64,000 bases of DNA, taken from Volvariella volvacea V23. Lineage: Eukaryota > Basidiomycota > Agaricomycetes > Agaricales > Pluteaceae. The translations under genes and the position numbers were made by a program. The DNA lies in the NCBI GenBank assembly GCA_000349905.1, contig KB722765.1, positions 62,001-126,000 on the forward strand, in the 5' to 3' direction. The notes beneath the pieces are model-generated. The model was not told where the DNA came from. It did no database searches and was given only the letters and a program-made list of their open reading frames with translations. Shown in pieces: positions 11,101 through 22,959 of the stretch; position 1 is the first letter of the stretch, and each line of letters starts with the position of its first letter.

Positions 11101-14100
11101 AGCAGTTGCTACAGACCGCGTTCCAGCAACAACAGCCGGTGCAGGTACAGCAGCACAAGTACCAGATTGTAAAGCAGCCCGGGCTGGTCGTGTCCACGAG
11201 CGAATCCAGCATCGTCGGCATTGGTGTCGTAAATGGTGGAGCCATAACGGGAGGGGGAAGTGAACTGCCCCCCTCGCCTGCACCCTCGCAGAGCTCGACT
11301 CTGGCCGCGTCCGCGAGCGAGGCTGGGGACGTTGTCGAGGTCATTGTCGCGGGCAAGGGCAGGATTGGGCCGTCGGCGAGCACGCTGACGATGACGACCG
11401 CGGTGACGACGAGCTCGACTGCGACTGCGGCGAGCTCCAGTGCGGGGAGGAGGGATAGCAATGCCTCGGCTGCGTCTGCGGAGAAGAGCAAGGTGAAGAA
11501 GATGGTTGCGGGCGCGGGCGCGGGGAAGAGTCGCGGTGTGGGTGTGGGGAGGAAGGGGAGGGGCGGGAAGACGCTTGGTGGGGCGCGGGGGAAGGTGGGT
11601 GCGAAGGGGAAAGCGAAGAGCGTGTTGGCGAAGGCGAAAGCTAAAGGACATGAAGAGGAGGATGAGGAGGATGAGGACGTTGAAGGCGAGGACGTTGAGG
11701 ATGAAGCTGTGGAGGTTGATACGGATACGATACGCGAAAAGACGAGCGTTGAGCCTCCCAAGAGCGAAGCTGAGGTTGTCGGCAATCAGCTGGAAACATC
11801 GCCGACGAATACAGCCACTCAGCTGGAAGAAGTGGAGAAGCTAGAATCGTCATTAAGAGACGGCGAGGATAAGAAGGATGACATTACGCTTGCTGTCGCG
11901 AGCATTCTCGCTCCTACCACGGCTGCCGCTGCCGTACATGTTGCACCCGCCATCGCTCCTTCGCCTCCTGCGACGGCTCCACCGCAAACACAAGTGTTTG
12001 CTTCTCAATTGAGCGCAAGCCCGCTTTCGATCACGTCGATGAGCGCAACCAAGTCGTCGTCTGGCTCTACGTCCACCTCCCGCCCGCCGCTTGTCCGGTC
12101 CAAGACAACGGGATCGGCCACCCCCACTGCTGCGACTGTGGCTGCTGCTAACGCGGCGACGGCGCGCGCGCGTCATGGCGGCTTTGTGGTTGGAGGAGGA
12201 CAGAGGAACCGGTCGCTGGCGCGAGTCAACTCGGTGTACGCCCGTGCGGCTGCAAAGAGCCAGAGTGGGAGCAGGACCAGGAGCAGCGGCAAGGTTGGTG
12301 GACACAGCAGGAGCCGGAGTCATGGAGAAGATCATGAAGTGGAGGGAGCGGATGAGATGATGATGATGGATGAGGAGGTGGACGCGAGCAAGAGTAGGGA
12401 GAGCGGGCGTGACAGGCGGCCTGAGCACCCCCATCCTCATCGTCCGGCTTTGGAGGGCGTGGTTGGAGCTGGGTTGTTGGGGATGGGTCTTGGCGGCCTG
12501 GCGATGACGCGGACGAATAGCGCTGTTAGCACCAATGCGAATGCGTACAAGCCACCTTTGGTCCAGGCTCCTTCGGGTTTGAGTGCCGCTAGGAAGACGT
12601 CTGTCAGCTCGAACAAGGAAAAAGACGCCGGGAGAGTGGGCGAGATTGGCGGTGGCGGATCGCGGACCTCGTTGAGCAGAAAAGGAAGCAGCACCGCGGC
12701 TGTAGCGGGCGCGGGAGGTGCAGGGGGCTTGGGAGCGCTGAGGTTGGGGATGAGCGGGATTGTCAGTCAGGCTGTTGCTTCTGGACTTGCGGCCGAGAAG
12801 AGCAAAGGAGAGGGAAGGGTGCCGGGGCAGCCTACGTTCAAAATCGGATCTGGTCTGGGCTCGACGGGAGATAGGTCCTCGGAGGGTGCGGAGGAGGGCT
12901 CTGTGAATGGTGTAGGCGGTGGTGTTGGCGAGACGAAGAAGGCGAGGAGAGCTAGTGGTGGTGGTATCGGTCTGACTTCGAAATCGAGATCGAGGTCTGG
13001 TCTTTCGGTTGTGTCGATTGGGAAGAGCAAGGCGAAGGGTAAAGCCAGGGAGGTTGAGGAAATCGTCGTTCTTGAGCAGAGTGGTGTTGGGAAAGGCAAG
13101 GATAAAGCAGCTAATTCGTCGTCAACGACAAAGTTGCCACCCGTTACCGATCCTTCCGCGTTGCCTTCACCGAGAAAGTTGATGGAGCAAGTGTTGCCGC
13201 AGAAGAACAAGACGATTGTGCTGACTGAGTCGGAATATGAGACCGAATCGGATGAGGATGGCTGGAGTGAAGTGAGTGATGAGCAAGTTCGCGGAGGCGG
13301 TGGCCATAGTGCTAGCGGTGTCAGTGGCAGAGGAAGAAGGGCAGGATCGTCGACTAGGGGCAGTACTCTGACGAAGGACAAGTCGAGGGAGCGGTCGAGA
13401 GTCAGTAACGGTCACCGCAGAAGAGGATCGCAGAATAGTACTTCAGGAAAACAGGCGTCAGCGTCGAAATACCAGCAGCAGCAACAGCCCCAGCAGCAGG
13501 CCAAGAAGGAAAAGGAACAGGCGCTATTGCAGCAACAGTTCCAGATGCAACAGCAGCAACGTCAACAGGTGATCGCTCATGCGAAGAGGGGACATGGTGC
13601 GTATATAGTCACGTTTTTGGGTTGGTTGGCGCTCATGTATCTCTTCAGGTGCTACCCTTCGTAGGACAAACACCGAGTTGAACACTAAGGGCATAGCAGC
13701 GCAGCTCCGACAGTTGGTCGAACTTGAGCAAAACCAGCGACAACCTGCTAATAACATTCATGGTATCCATACCCATTGGCATTACATGATTGCGTGGTAG
13801 ACTAATTATGTTTCCCAGGAGCTCACCCGCACGCACAACCGCGCCCAGGTGGTCTATCTGTCGGACAGGCTGCAATGGAGGCACAGAGACAACTGGACAT
13901 GTTTGCGAAACTTCCCGTCGACGAGGTGAAGGCCAACGTGGCAAGAACTAGGAGTGTTGGTTTACTATCCCAGTTGATGAAGCCTGACCCAAGGCTCTTT
14001 GAGCCTGATCACCCGTACCGAAGAGGGTTCAGCTCCACTGAAGTGCGTGGAGGAGCAACCGGATCAGGGTCAAACACCGCTCCCATCGCTAACGCTAACG

Positions 14101-15164
14101 CTCAACCCATCAACCCGACTGCTAATGCAACTGTCAATCCTCAACCTGCTGCTCCACCCGCTAAGGAACCTGCAACGGAACAGCAACGCTCCGAACCTCG
14201 GCCACAGCAGCGACAAGAACGGCCAAGCACTCGTCAATCGTCTCAAGTTCGCAACCCCTCACACCTCCGTCAATCCTCCTCAGGTATCGCTACACCTCGA
14301 GCGCCTGCTTTCCCGTTAGCGAAAGCGAAAGCTGCTATCGCTGGACCTGTCGCTTCAGTTGTTTCCGCCGATCATACTCATTTGAACCATCTCGCCCCAG
14401 GCCGTAAAGATCAACCTCCCCCGAAAGCCAAGGCAGAAGTATCCGATGCCCAGGCTCGATATAGGCCCAAAGGACGACCCGAAGGTCTGGAGATGGAGGA
14501 CGACAGCGACAGTGAAGCGGAGGGGAATAACGCCGCCGCTGGCTTGCAAATATCACACAGCGTGGCCCAAGAAAGGTTACGCCAGTTCGCTCAAAAGACC
14601 GCCGCCAAGGGAAAAGGCAAGGCCGATAAAGGAAAGCAACGAGAAGAGCCTCGGCCGGAACAAAAAGCTGGACCATCGACGGCTGGACCCCAAGTGGCGG
14701 CGGAAGCAGGGGATACTTCACGTCTCCCTCCCATTAACGAGCAAATCCAGACACTTGGCGATACGAATGGTGACCGGACTGGTCAGCCGATTCCCCCTCA
14801 CCATCCCTACAATCTACCGCTGGTTGCAATGCCACTATCGCCCCGATCCACGCGACTCGTGATGCTGCGAGATGAAATGTCCGAGAGCTTGAGGCGGAAC
14901 GTTATTTGGGAGAGGAAGAGTGTTTGGCCCTTGCTCTTGAGAAGAACGGCTAGTCAGGGTGACACTGAGAGTGGGAACGCTGATAGGCCGAACCCCCCCA
15001 CGGCGTTGCCTCGTATCGTCCAACTTGCACCCAAACAACCGCGCACAGAACCAGAAGACCCGGCTAGGGCTGCTGCCGAAAGGAAACAAGAAGAAGCGGA
15101 ACGACTATCCGCGCTCAGGATGCCTACTGGTTCCATAGGTGACTTCCATGTGAGGGGGTGGTAA
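8192..15164 (+). CDS. Large DUF1752/DUF3295 fungal regulator-like protein
   Basis: Probably a nuclear regulatory protein; molecular role unknown. Exons: 8192-8285, 8807-9145, 9419-13596 (with one frame break near 11030-11070), 13649-13762 and 13819-15164, giving about 2,000 residues. Intron 1 is long (521 nt); the others are 52-273 nt. Joining exons 1 and 2 rebuilds an areA-GATA-like (DUF1752) block, LWTVFTKCKESLQEGRRLE, at about residues 29-47. A second conserved block, RRNSSVGRIICDILPNR, is near residues 236-252. The middle is Ser/Thr/Gln/Ala/Gly low complexity with acidic patches and poly-Gln. The C-terminal part carries RSVGLLSQLMKPDP and DEMSESLRRNVIWERK, as in DUF3295. The frame before about 11030 and the frame after about 11070 differ by one base class; the break sits in a GA-rich tract next to a CAG/CAA run, which suggests an indel or assembly error rather than two genes. 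The start is chosen because it completes the LWxVF motif. Confidence 0.8.
11034..11107 (+). repeat. GA-rich tract followed by CAG/CAA run
   Basis: About 35 nt of GA-rich repeat (11034-11069) run into a CAG/CAA run that encodes poly-Gln (about 11078-11107). The open frame upstream and the open frame downstream disagree exactly here. A length change in this slippage-prone tract would explain that. Confidence 0.7.
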
Positions 15165-17265
15165 TTTGCTGGACGCCTACCTTTTTACAACGCAAACCCT
15201 AATACCCCCTTCTTGTCATATTTCATCCATCTCTCGCTTTCCGTGCTTTCTCTCTTGACTTTTTACGCCTCGCGCGTTGTAGTTTTGTGTTTGCTGCCCG
15301 GGGCATCTCCCTGCAGCCTGTGCTATCATTGTGCATATACCTCACATTTTAATACCTCGTTTGCGTATTCCCCAGCTCGGTGTTCCCCCGGTCACGGGCT
15401 TCTTGCATTGGGCTTGATATATCACGCTGTACTAATTTTACTCCCTGGCCAATGTATCAGGATTGGTCGTACCATACCTATTTCTTTGTGCCTTTCCATA
15501 ATGTCTGTGATATACGTCAAAGTTCCTATCCTCTGTTTTCCTCCATTAATCTCGTTTCCTTCATTTCTTCCTCTTTTTCTTTCTTGTAACTACTTTGTCT
15601 GGGTTTCGTCTCCACTCCCCATATCTCGTTCTCATTCGTGTGTCATAGTTTCTTCTCCTCTGTTGTTCATTTGTGTACTATAGTCCCCTGCACCCCATCC
15701 TTCACCCCGCACCTCACACATCGCCGCTTGTCGGCACAATCAAAAGTATCCACGCACACATCTCCGGCATCTATCGAAGCATTTCGACGACCTCGTCAAC
15801 CCCATTTTTTGCAATAACAGTTATCGCACGTCAACGTTGAATCAAGCATCCTCAAGCAATCCGTAATACCATCGCATCACCACATCATATTCTTGCATGG
15901 CATTATATTCCGACTTCATTCTATGCTTTGTGTTCCCCCTTCTCTCGCCCCCTTCTCTCGTAATGACTCAGTTACTTTTTCCCCCTTCCATTATCTTCCA
16001 ATGCCTATAATGTATCAGGTATCCTTTTGGTCGTGCTGTTCACCGCTGGGATTTCGTTGCCTTGATATCTCTTTTTATTGGCGTTCTGGACGATAATGCT
16101 TTTCAGTTGATCTTTATTTACTCGGTGTTTTTATAAGTTGCATTCTTCTCCACCATCTTTCCCTCCTTCCAGTCTCGCCCTCCTTTATACCTCACCATCG
16201 TCCTCACCATTGAACACTCCTTTACCTGATTTCGTTTTTTGTCGTTGTACTGTCCCGGCCTTTTGGCTTTCGCACACGCCCCGTGCGTCAATCTGTTGTA
16301 CATAGTAATCGACTCCATGCATCGTCCGACGTGCACAATCGTTGTTGTGTTCCTGTTTATCCTGAATACCGGATAGTAACTGCTGTTTCACTCGTCATGC
16401 AGATCCTAAAATAGTTGGCGGCTTTAAGCTGTTTGTACTCGGTGTCCATTGGCGGGGTGTGCCCTGTGACCAGGTTAACCAATTTACGGAAGTTTCGTAT
16501 CTGCTGCGGAATACCCGTTTATACTCCAGAAGTCTGGCCACGATTCTTAAACTATTTTTATCCTTAGAACAGGGAGTTGATAGAACGGAAGATAGCCTCG
16601 ATTTCCGTTGGATGGCCTATTATGTCAGTTGTTCGTGTCAACTCAAACTACCTGAGTCTACGCTAAGTAATAATTCACGCAATCCCACCGCCAGTCCGTG
16701 CTAAGGTACACCTAGGCCATACATTCATCAACCCTCAGGCCTCGGGTATTGAGGACATTAGTAATTAAATGGTGCAGCCACAGCCAACAGGGCAAAGATT
16801 CAATGTCTTTACTCTCTCCAGTTTCGTGTCCATGAATTCCATGACGATATGCAACATCTAGGCGAGTATACATAGCGAATATTACCGAATTTTTTTACAC
16901 GAGCGACCGTTTGCTACGCATTCCACAGGCACACGCAGGGAAACCAGTGTGCGATTTAAGATATATTGTGCCGCACAGCACCACGACCAGTATTCACTCG
17001 TGGTTATCCAAAAGATGGGTTTTAGTCCCGAAATAGCACGCCGCACATGGCTCGATTAGCTATGATGATTTGCAAGTGCACACTCCGGATAGTAGGCCTC
17101 TGGTCTGGTCTAGTATGAAGCGGTGAGTGGACCAACTTAAGCTAGAACAGCCAAAAATAAATCATGTCCGACCTATAAATTCTGTCGGTGTGCACCACTA
17201 ATCTGCATTATCGCACCGCTCTACTTTTGAACCGATTCTCTCAGTCCTCTACTCAAACACCTGCA
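15165..17265. other. Pyrimidine-rich 3' region and intergenic DNA
   Basis: The first part, to about 16400, is T- and C-rich on the plus strand and looks like the 3' untranslated and downstream region of the regulator gene. From about 16400 to 17170 base composition is balanced and nothing is recognised. The last 90 bp are the promoter and leader of the SnoaL-like gene. Confidence 0.35.
17174..17180 (+). promoter_or_regulatory. TATA box of SnoaL-like gene 1
   Basis: TATAAAT lies 86 bp upstream of the ATG at 17266. Paralogue 3 has TATAAAA 80 bp upstream of its own ATG, so the position is conserved between copies. Confidence 0.55.
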
Positions 17266-18026
17266 ATGGTCTTCTCGAAGAGTCTCTTGGCTGCTTTTTC
17301 TGCACTCTGCCTTGCCAGTACTGTAACCGCAAACGCCAGCATTCACGGCCATGCTCGCCGTCAAACCCCTCTACTTACCACAGAACTTGTTCGGGAAATC
17401 TTCCAACCCTTAGGAAACGGAAGCTCTTCCGTGTTCTTTGACAACTATGTTGTTGAGGATGTCGACTGGATTGTGTCAAATCCCTTGCCTGAATTCGCAA
17501 CGAATCCTTTGGCCGGCCATTATACCTCCCTGAGCTGTTCGTATCTGCCGGCACTGTTGATAGTTAGTCTCAATATATTTTCTAGCCTTCCGAGCTTCAA
17601 CGTTCAACGTCGTAAATGGCATCCTGACCGTACGTGTAATAATCTCCATGAATTGACAATAACTTAAAGATCGTATAGGAGCCTATTAGACTCGGCCTGG
17701 AATTCGATCCAATCATTAGTGGAAACATCGCCGTCGTCGAACTTCGGTATGGATTACCTTCATTCATGTGTATGCTGTCTTATTTCCAAAATAGTGCCCA
17801 AAACTCCGTTGGCGAACCTCTGGTCTCCATATATGGCTACCGTTATGACTGCAGGTACGCTTGGGTCGTCGTTTTCAATGATGACAAGAAGATTACACGA
17901 GTCCGGTATGTACTCTCTATGCGTAGATTCGGAGCATTTATTTACGCCTCTTACAGCGCCTACCTCGACTCTGCAATGGTTCGCGACCTTGTCACAATTC
18001 CTGAGGGTGCCGATCCCAGTGCATAG
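17266..18026 (+). CDS. Secreted SnoaL/NTF2-like protein, copy 1
   Basis: Small secreted protein of the SnoaL (NTF2-like) fold; function unknown. Exons: 17266-17536, 17586-17629, 17679-17746, 17795-17905 and 17957-18026, giving 187 residues. The N-terminus is a signal peptide (hydrophobic to about residue 22, ending VTANAS). Family blocks follow in order: EIFQPLGNGSSSVFFDNYV, VEDVDWIVSNPLPEF, FRASTFNVVNGILT, EPIRLGLEFDPIISG, YAWVVVFNDDKKITRVR and AYLDSAMVRDL. Exons 1-3 have the same phases as the paralogues at 42.3-42.9 and 45.1-46.0 kb; exons 2 and 3 are the same length (44 and 68 nt). Unlike copy 3, the codons CysArg-TyrAla are uninterrupted: the intron found there in copy 3 is absent. The gene is convergent with the minus-strand genes that follow. 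The exon model is strongly supported by the paralogues. Confidence 0.85.
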
Positions 18027-19454
18027 GAATGATTAAACAACGTATCGACCATATTTAAATAGATGTAGACCCATTAGAAGCCTATCTGTGAACAAGATGG
18101 AAATTTAGACAGCTTAAGCGTCATCCTAATTTGGGCTTATTCGCGATATTTGTCCTCTTTGTGACTACATTGACGCAACTATTGCGCACTGTGTAGACCC
18201 CATACCTCACTCGTAATTTACACGCACCCAGGAGAAAGTATTAACCTAGGCAAACTATCTGAAGTTGGCGCGTATTCAACACAATATGTGATATTAATAT
18301 ATGACACTCTAAGATTATAGCCCTGGTTTGTAGCGACAGCTATGCGATCTTCTGCAAATGCCAAAACCGTACACAACATGTCCCCAAAGCCATTTATAAA
18401 TACGGTAGTTCGGTAAATATGACTAATGACTTAGATCTTCACTTCCGGTGAGGTTGGGAAACGGGGGATATGGTGTATGCAATGCCGATCGACAGTGGGG
18501 TAGTGAGAGTCGTTGAAGAAGCGGTACGTATGTATCTGCTCAACACGAGTCATTTCTCAAATCTCTCGGCGCAGCGCACATAATCGATCGCCAAACAATC
18601 CATCTTTCCTCATTGTCTTCAGCTGTCCGGTCTAGTGTTAATGCCTGCGATTCAACCCTAATTCAATGAATATACGACGCTATATCTGTCGCTGATACTC
18701 AACAAACAGGATATGATCTCCTAAGTAACGGCGGCAGGTTAGGTATTATACAAGCATCCAACGAGACTTTGAAAGAAGTGGGAAGCGGGAAGCATGTCCT
18801 TCCGGTTTGGGGCGTTCAATACGACCCAGCTTTCAGGAATATTCTGGAAGATGCATATGAATCATTGGAAGAATGGATTAGGGGTGGTGTTATTAAGGCA
18901 GGCGATGTCTATCAAGCGTACCTCATTTTCCATCGTAACTCGCCATTTTGCAGCCCAAATGAGACCTGATACGTCCATTTTCTATACTGTGATCACAATC
19001 TCAGCCCCGTCGTTTATGTGAGCCACTTTATATTGGATGATGAAGCGTTTCTAGATCTGTTCCACCCAGCAAATCGTTTCATCAGGATATCCATTATAGG
19101 CCCTTCCTTCTCTCCAGAACACATTCCACGAGCGGCGATGGTAGTTCAAGCCGCTCGTTCACTAGTGCGCCTACTATACCTCTCAAACTCTCCCATACGA
19201 TACAGATGTCAAAGTTTTGGGTGGTCGTGCTTGAGAATAATACCTGACGAACAATACAGGCACTAGGTGTCATGATCTGCGCATTCATTTCATGTCTAAA
19301 CGTGATCCATTGTACTCATGTATTATCTAGCTACTGCACACTAGAAGAGATAAGATGCATTGAGTAAGCGTGCTGTATTTCTAGCTATCGTGTGCTAAAT
19401 GCCTCGCTATCAACAATAGAGGGTACGATATCCTTGAGCATAGAAATCCGCATC
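18027..19454. other. Intergenic stretch with a dehydrogenase remnant
   Basis: Apart from the remnant at 18676-18969, I see no gene. A short frame near 18455-18520 (GDMVYAMPIDSGVVRVVEE) could be an earlier piece of the same decayed dehydrogenase. A plus-strand frame at 19018-19266 and a minus-strand frame at 19094-19288 are open but unrecognised. Confidence 0.3.
18676..18969 (+). pseudogene. Remnant of a medium-chain alcohol dehydrogenase
   Basis: The frame reads ISVADTQQTGYDLLSNGGR, then LGIIQAS, KHVLPVWGVQYDPAFR and LEEWIRGGVIK. These resemble the C-terminal half of MDR (zinc-type) alcohol dehydrogenases and enoyl reductases, where a GG-x-LG strand precedes a long helix ending in an 'IRxGxIK' turn. 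A stop lies just upstream, and no cofactor-domain Rossmann motif or start is found nearby. It is therefore best read as a decayed fragment. The family call rests on pattern memory of the segment only. Confidence 0.45.
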
Positions 19455-20350
19455 CTACTCCAATGTGTATTGCGGAAATACTCTATGCATTATTTTGAAC
19501 CATGGGCCTTCCTTGTCATGAAATTGCCAAAGGAACGTAGACTTTATAAACTTCCTGCAGATATATGGGCTATTAGAAGCTACAGGACTTATTGCATGAA
19601 ACACCGTACTAACCAGTATTCTGGGTACCATACCGAGTATTCCCAGTCAATTATTCCAGTCACATTACAGTCCTTATCGACCAGAATGTTATGTGGCCCC
19701 AAGTCGTTGTGAGTAAACACCACCTTGTGAGGTCGGGAATGACTTTCACGTATGGCACCCCACACAGCCTCTTCGTCATGCTGTGCATCTGGGGGAACTT
19801 GGATACCACTACGTTTCAAGGTATCGGAGTGGAATTCTTGAATGGAGGTATAAGGACCGCGTGGACGCGCGTCATAACATAAACGTTGACAACGCAGTGG
19901 CCCCCGATCAAATCCGCACACCTCCTCCTGAAACGAAGACGGAATAATGCACAGCTGGTCTAGATATTCAGACATTTGCTGCACTATTCTGTTAGTTTGT
20001 TCACCATTTAGATTGTCTAATCGATCCCATAATTGTCCTCCAGGAAGGGCGGTCATAACTATGCAGGTCCTGTCATTGACCACGATGTTGTCAATGACAA
20101 TGGGAACAGGAATGCTCGTGTTCTTTCGGACAAACTGCATAATATGTGCTTCTTCTCGAGTGAGTAGTTCTGAGGGCGCTGACTTGAGATATAGGCAGTC
20201 AAAGATTGGGTGCGCTATTCCAGGAGTCGGTTCTTTGTTCCAGTAGCGCCTGCTAAGCCCACGTAACTTGAACCACATATGAAATCGCAGACGAGCAGGT
20301 ATGATTTTGACGATTCTTGATAATAGTAACCAGAGGAAAGTCGGGGCCAT
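19455..20350 (-). CDS. Aminoglycoside phosphotransferase (APH)-like kinase
   Basis: Small-molecule or protein kinase-like enzyme of the APH/choline kinase fold; substrate unknown. Exons 19614-20350 and 19455-19554 flank a 59-nt intron (GTTAGT...CTGCAG), giving 278 residues. The start MAP was chosen for its good context; an in-frame upstream ATG at 20449 would add 33 residues. The N-lobe part includes LTREEAHIMQFV, SIPVPIVI and IVMTALPGG, the usual hinge region. The catalytic loop HNDLGPHNILVD is at 214-225 (Asp216, Asn221) and the metal-binding GIIDWE has Asp235. Exon 2 restores the normal WPEY-W-K continuation ending in FPQYTLE. No key residue is missing. Such genes are numerous in Agaricomycetes and are usually unrelated to drug resistance. 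Confidence 0.85.
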
Positions 20351-20661
20351 GGTACGATGTGTGGCGCTAAGAATTTGCTGTGATGATGAAAGGTCATAAA
20401 TGAAGTATATGGCTTTGTTATACTTCTGATTCATACTCCGCTGGTACATTCCGGTTCCTGTACGTGCAGCAAATGCGGGAATAAATAAATCTTTGTTATA
20501 TTCCTCTACACCGACACCTATACACGATATGCATAAACGAAATACATCCTCTCCATTACTTTAGCTGGGTGAGAGATTTACTCAGTATTAGCAGGGGTCT
20601 TTAACAACCCAGGGTCACAGAAAGGTAAATAAGGTAAATATGAAGTAGTTATATTAAATGT
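20351..20661. other. Short intergenic stretch
   Basis: AT-rich DNA upstream of the phosphotransferase-like gene and downstream of the DUF6914-like gene. No gene or clear promoter element is seen. Confidence 0.4.
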
Positions 20662-21258
20662 TTATATAGATTCTCGCTCAAAGCTGACGATGGGAGAGCT
20701 TCTTGCATATTTGAGCTCTACTCGGACTCCCCTTCTTCTTGGAGTCAAAACCGAATTGACACGATTACTCTGCGTAATAGATAACATTTCACGCTCAAGT
20801 TCGTCAATATCGAAGCAGTTCGTAATCTTGGCATCGGTCAGGCGGCGCATGGCCTCACGAACCCATGTGCGGCATGTGAAACTTTGTTGTTGTGCATCCT
20901 CTGGAGAAAGGCTTATAGGAATCTTGCGGAGTATGGCCTCAAACTCTGCAATTGTGCAGGTTTTTAGGGTGCCGACAACAGCTGCAGCCATCAGCGACGC
21001 TGAACTGGCCAGCATAAAGCGTGAGGACTCATAACGCCAGGGAGTGAGTTCTCCAGCTTCGCCAGTATTGGTAACATGGTACTTGGTGCCAAGCAATCCA
21101 GGACTTTCTTCGGCTGTGTCGGCAACAGATTGGTCTGGGACAAAGAAATACCAGTGGTATCTCTGGGTTATGGTATTGATCCCTGCAAGGGCTAGAACAA
21201 TTGATGGGAACTGGGGGATGGGGTGGAGTTTGACGGGGTGTGTAGCATTGGAGGCCAT
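20662..21258 (-). CDS. DUF6914-like protein, copy A
   Basis: Single-exon gene of 198 residues; function unknown. The start at 21258 (MASNATHPVK) was chosen because the further upstream in-frame Met at 21312 would add a hydrophobic leader not shared with the paralogue. Order of blocks: YHWYFFVPD, then GLLGTKYHVTN, TPWRYES, a hydrophobic helix, and FTCRTWVREAMRRL. This order (YHW..., KYHVxN, W.YE, CRTWV) is that of DUF6914 proteins of Agaricomycetes, as I recall the family. It lies about 650 bp downstream of, and on the same strand as, the broken metalloprotease at 21908-22959. The paralogue at 41.2-41.9 kb has the same relationship to an intact metalloprotease. Confident as a gene, moderate for the family name. 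Confidence 0.7.
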   Translation of the reverse strand: MASNATHPVKLHPIPQFPSIVLALAGINTITQRYHWYFFVPDQSVADTAEESPGLLGTKYHVTNTGEAGELTPWRYESSRFMLASSASLMAAAVVGTLKTCTIAEFEAILRKIPISLSPEDAQQQSFTCRTWVREAMRRLTDAKITNCFDIDELEREMLSITQSNRVNSVLTPRRRGVRVELKYARSSPIVSFERESI

Positions 21259-21907
21259 TTTGTTTGAAGTGAGGTGAATGAGTAGTACTATGCTGAACCA
21301 CGATAAAACCACGATTTATATACAAAATGAGCCTCCTACAGTGAGAATTTGCAAACTCGGCAATACAGCCCCAGATACAACAGATAATTTAGTGGGGGGC
21401 AAGATTATAATGGCATTACTCTCACATCATTTGGCAATCCCAAAGCAGATATTCCCAGAGGTCATTGTAATCTATACAGGTAAGCCTAAATAAATGAATC
21501 CGCACAAATGCCCTTGTATTTTTGATCATTCGGCACAAGTGGCCTAGTCCGGGCATTCACAAACCTCAAGAGCAATGCAAATTATGTGGCTGATGGGCCT
21601 TTGCTCTATGTATGTAGGTAGTGTGCACCAATAACAGAGGGTGCCCCAGTCTCCCTTTCTCTACAGGGGCATACCTTGCATTCACTTTTGGGGGCGTACA
21701 TCATGAGACTCGAAGGTACAGCATAGAGCTGTTGCTTGTCCAGAGAATTTCATCCTGTGGAATAAGCAAGTAGAATATGACAGAAGCTTCTATTCAATTG
21801 TATTGCCTAAGCTGGTGGAAAGAGGACTAATAAGAGGTAAAAGGCTATACTGCCATCACAACGTGATACACCTTGTTGGGTGTCAATTTATTTATATCAA
21901 AACTTAT
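21259..21907. other. Intergenic stretch without recognised gene
   Basis: AT-rich sequence between the DUF6914-like gene and the 3' end of metalloprotease pseudogene 1. Nothing is recognised. Confidence 0.35.
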
Positions 21908-22959
21908 TCAGCAACTAATACCCCGAAAAATAAAACTGTGCTCGTGCATTCTTGTGATTTGCCCCGGCTCAAAGTGATTTCTGCATACATCAGGAATATA
22001 ATCCATATGGTTATCTAGTTGGTATACGTTGTTATAATGCCCTTTTGAGTGAAGGTACATCAACTCACTGGTTGTAAGCGCAACCCCACATGTAGCTTTA
22101 AAGTCCCCGCACTTTCTAGTTGGCTCAAGTTGCGGTGCGGTATCTAGGACATAATCCCCAGCTTCTTCGCAACCACCCTCAAATGTATGATGAAGACCTA
22201 ACCAGTGACCAATCTCGTGAGTGAGTATCCTCCCTTGACTGTACTCCAGTATAGGCCCTCCGGGCAGGATCGCGGGGTCTAAAAGAATGCCATCTAGGTG
22301 AAGTAATTCTTTATAAAGCGATATAGGTGTCCCAACTCTTGCATGACCTCGTGGATAGAGCCTAATACCTCTGTGAGTATGCTAACACATGCTAGGCGAA
22401 GCAACTTACGGGATTACGTAGATGTTTAATGCTTCGGAACACCCAAAACGAAGGCGGGATGCGATTTGGTTCCACAATGGGTCATGAATACCACTGCCCA
22501 ATGTTACTCACCATTCGGTGAGTACGCATGGTCCTGAACATGAATCCAGCCTCTGGCAGATCTCCATTTATCATCCGCATCTGCTCGTGCAGCGTAGTGG
22601 AACTGGAAACGAGACCATTTAAACTCAAGGGAAATTTTAGGAGACTTTGGGGGTTACTCACGGTGTCCATCCTCCTTCAGTCGTTCTGTTTGCATTATCA
22701 GGTGCTCGTGTGAGGTCCTGATTTGGTCGTAATTGTCGAAGGCGTTGTTCCATGCGAGCCGCTTGGTGATGGTTAATGTTGACACCACAGTCCAACACGT
22801 TGTTTGCCCTGGCCACGCGTGAGCACGAGCTCCTGGATGGTAGGACCCACCTTACGTTTGACGAATGGTTAGAGGGTCTGTTTCTCCATCCCGAGTGGCT
22901 CAATAAGTGGAAATCAGCCGGGAGAAGAGGAAAGCGAGGTAGAATTTAATAGGAAGCAT
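21908..22959 (-). pseudogene. M43 metalloprotease pseudogene 1
   Basis: A full-length but broken relative of the other M43 genes here, with exons 1-6 recognisable. The catalytic exon is intact: HEIGHWLGLHHTFEGGC, then GDYVLDTAPQ; exon 6 has HMDYIPDVC and ends GISC. Exon 6 (21908-22014) keeps the family length of 107 nt. Three lesions are visible. First, an in-frame TGA in exon 1, where other copies have the HAAV codons after the signal peptide. Second, exon 2 lacks about a dozen codons corresponding to GPAEIDVYWNII. Third, the end of exon 3, intron 3 and the start of exon 4 are deleted, fusing NIGQW directly to the exon 4 remnant out of frame. The catalytic HExxHxxGxxH is retained, so decay began elsewhere. 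Expression is not expected to give a full enzyme. Confidence 0.85.
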
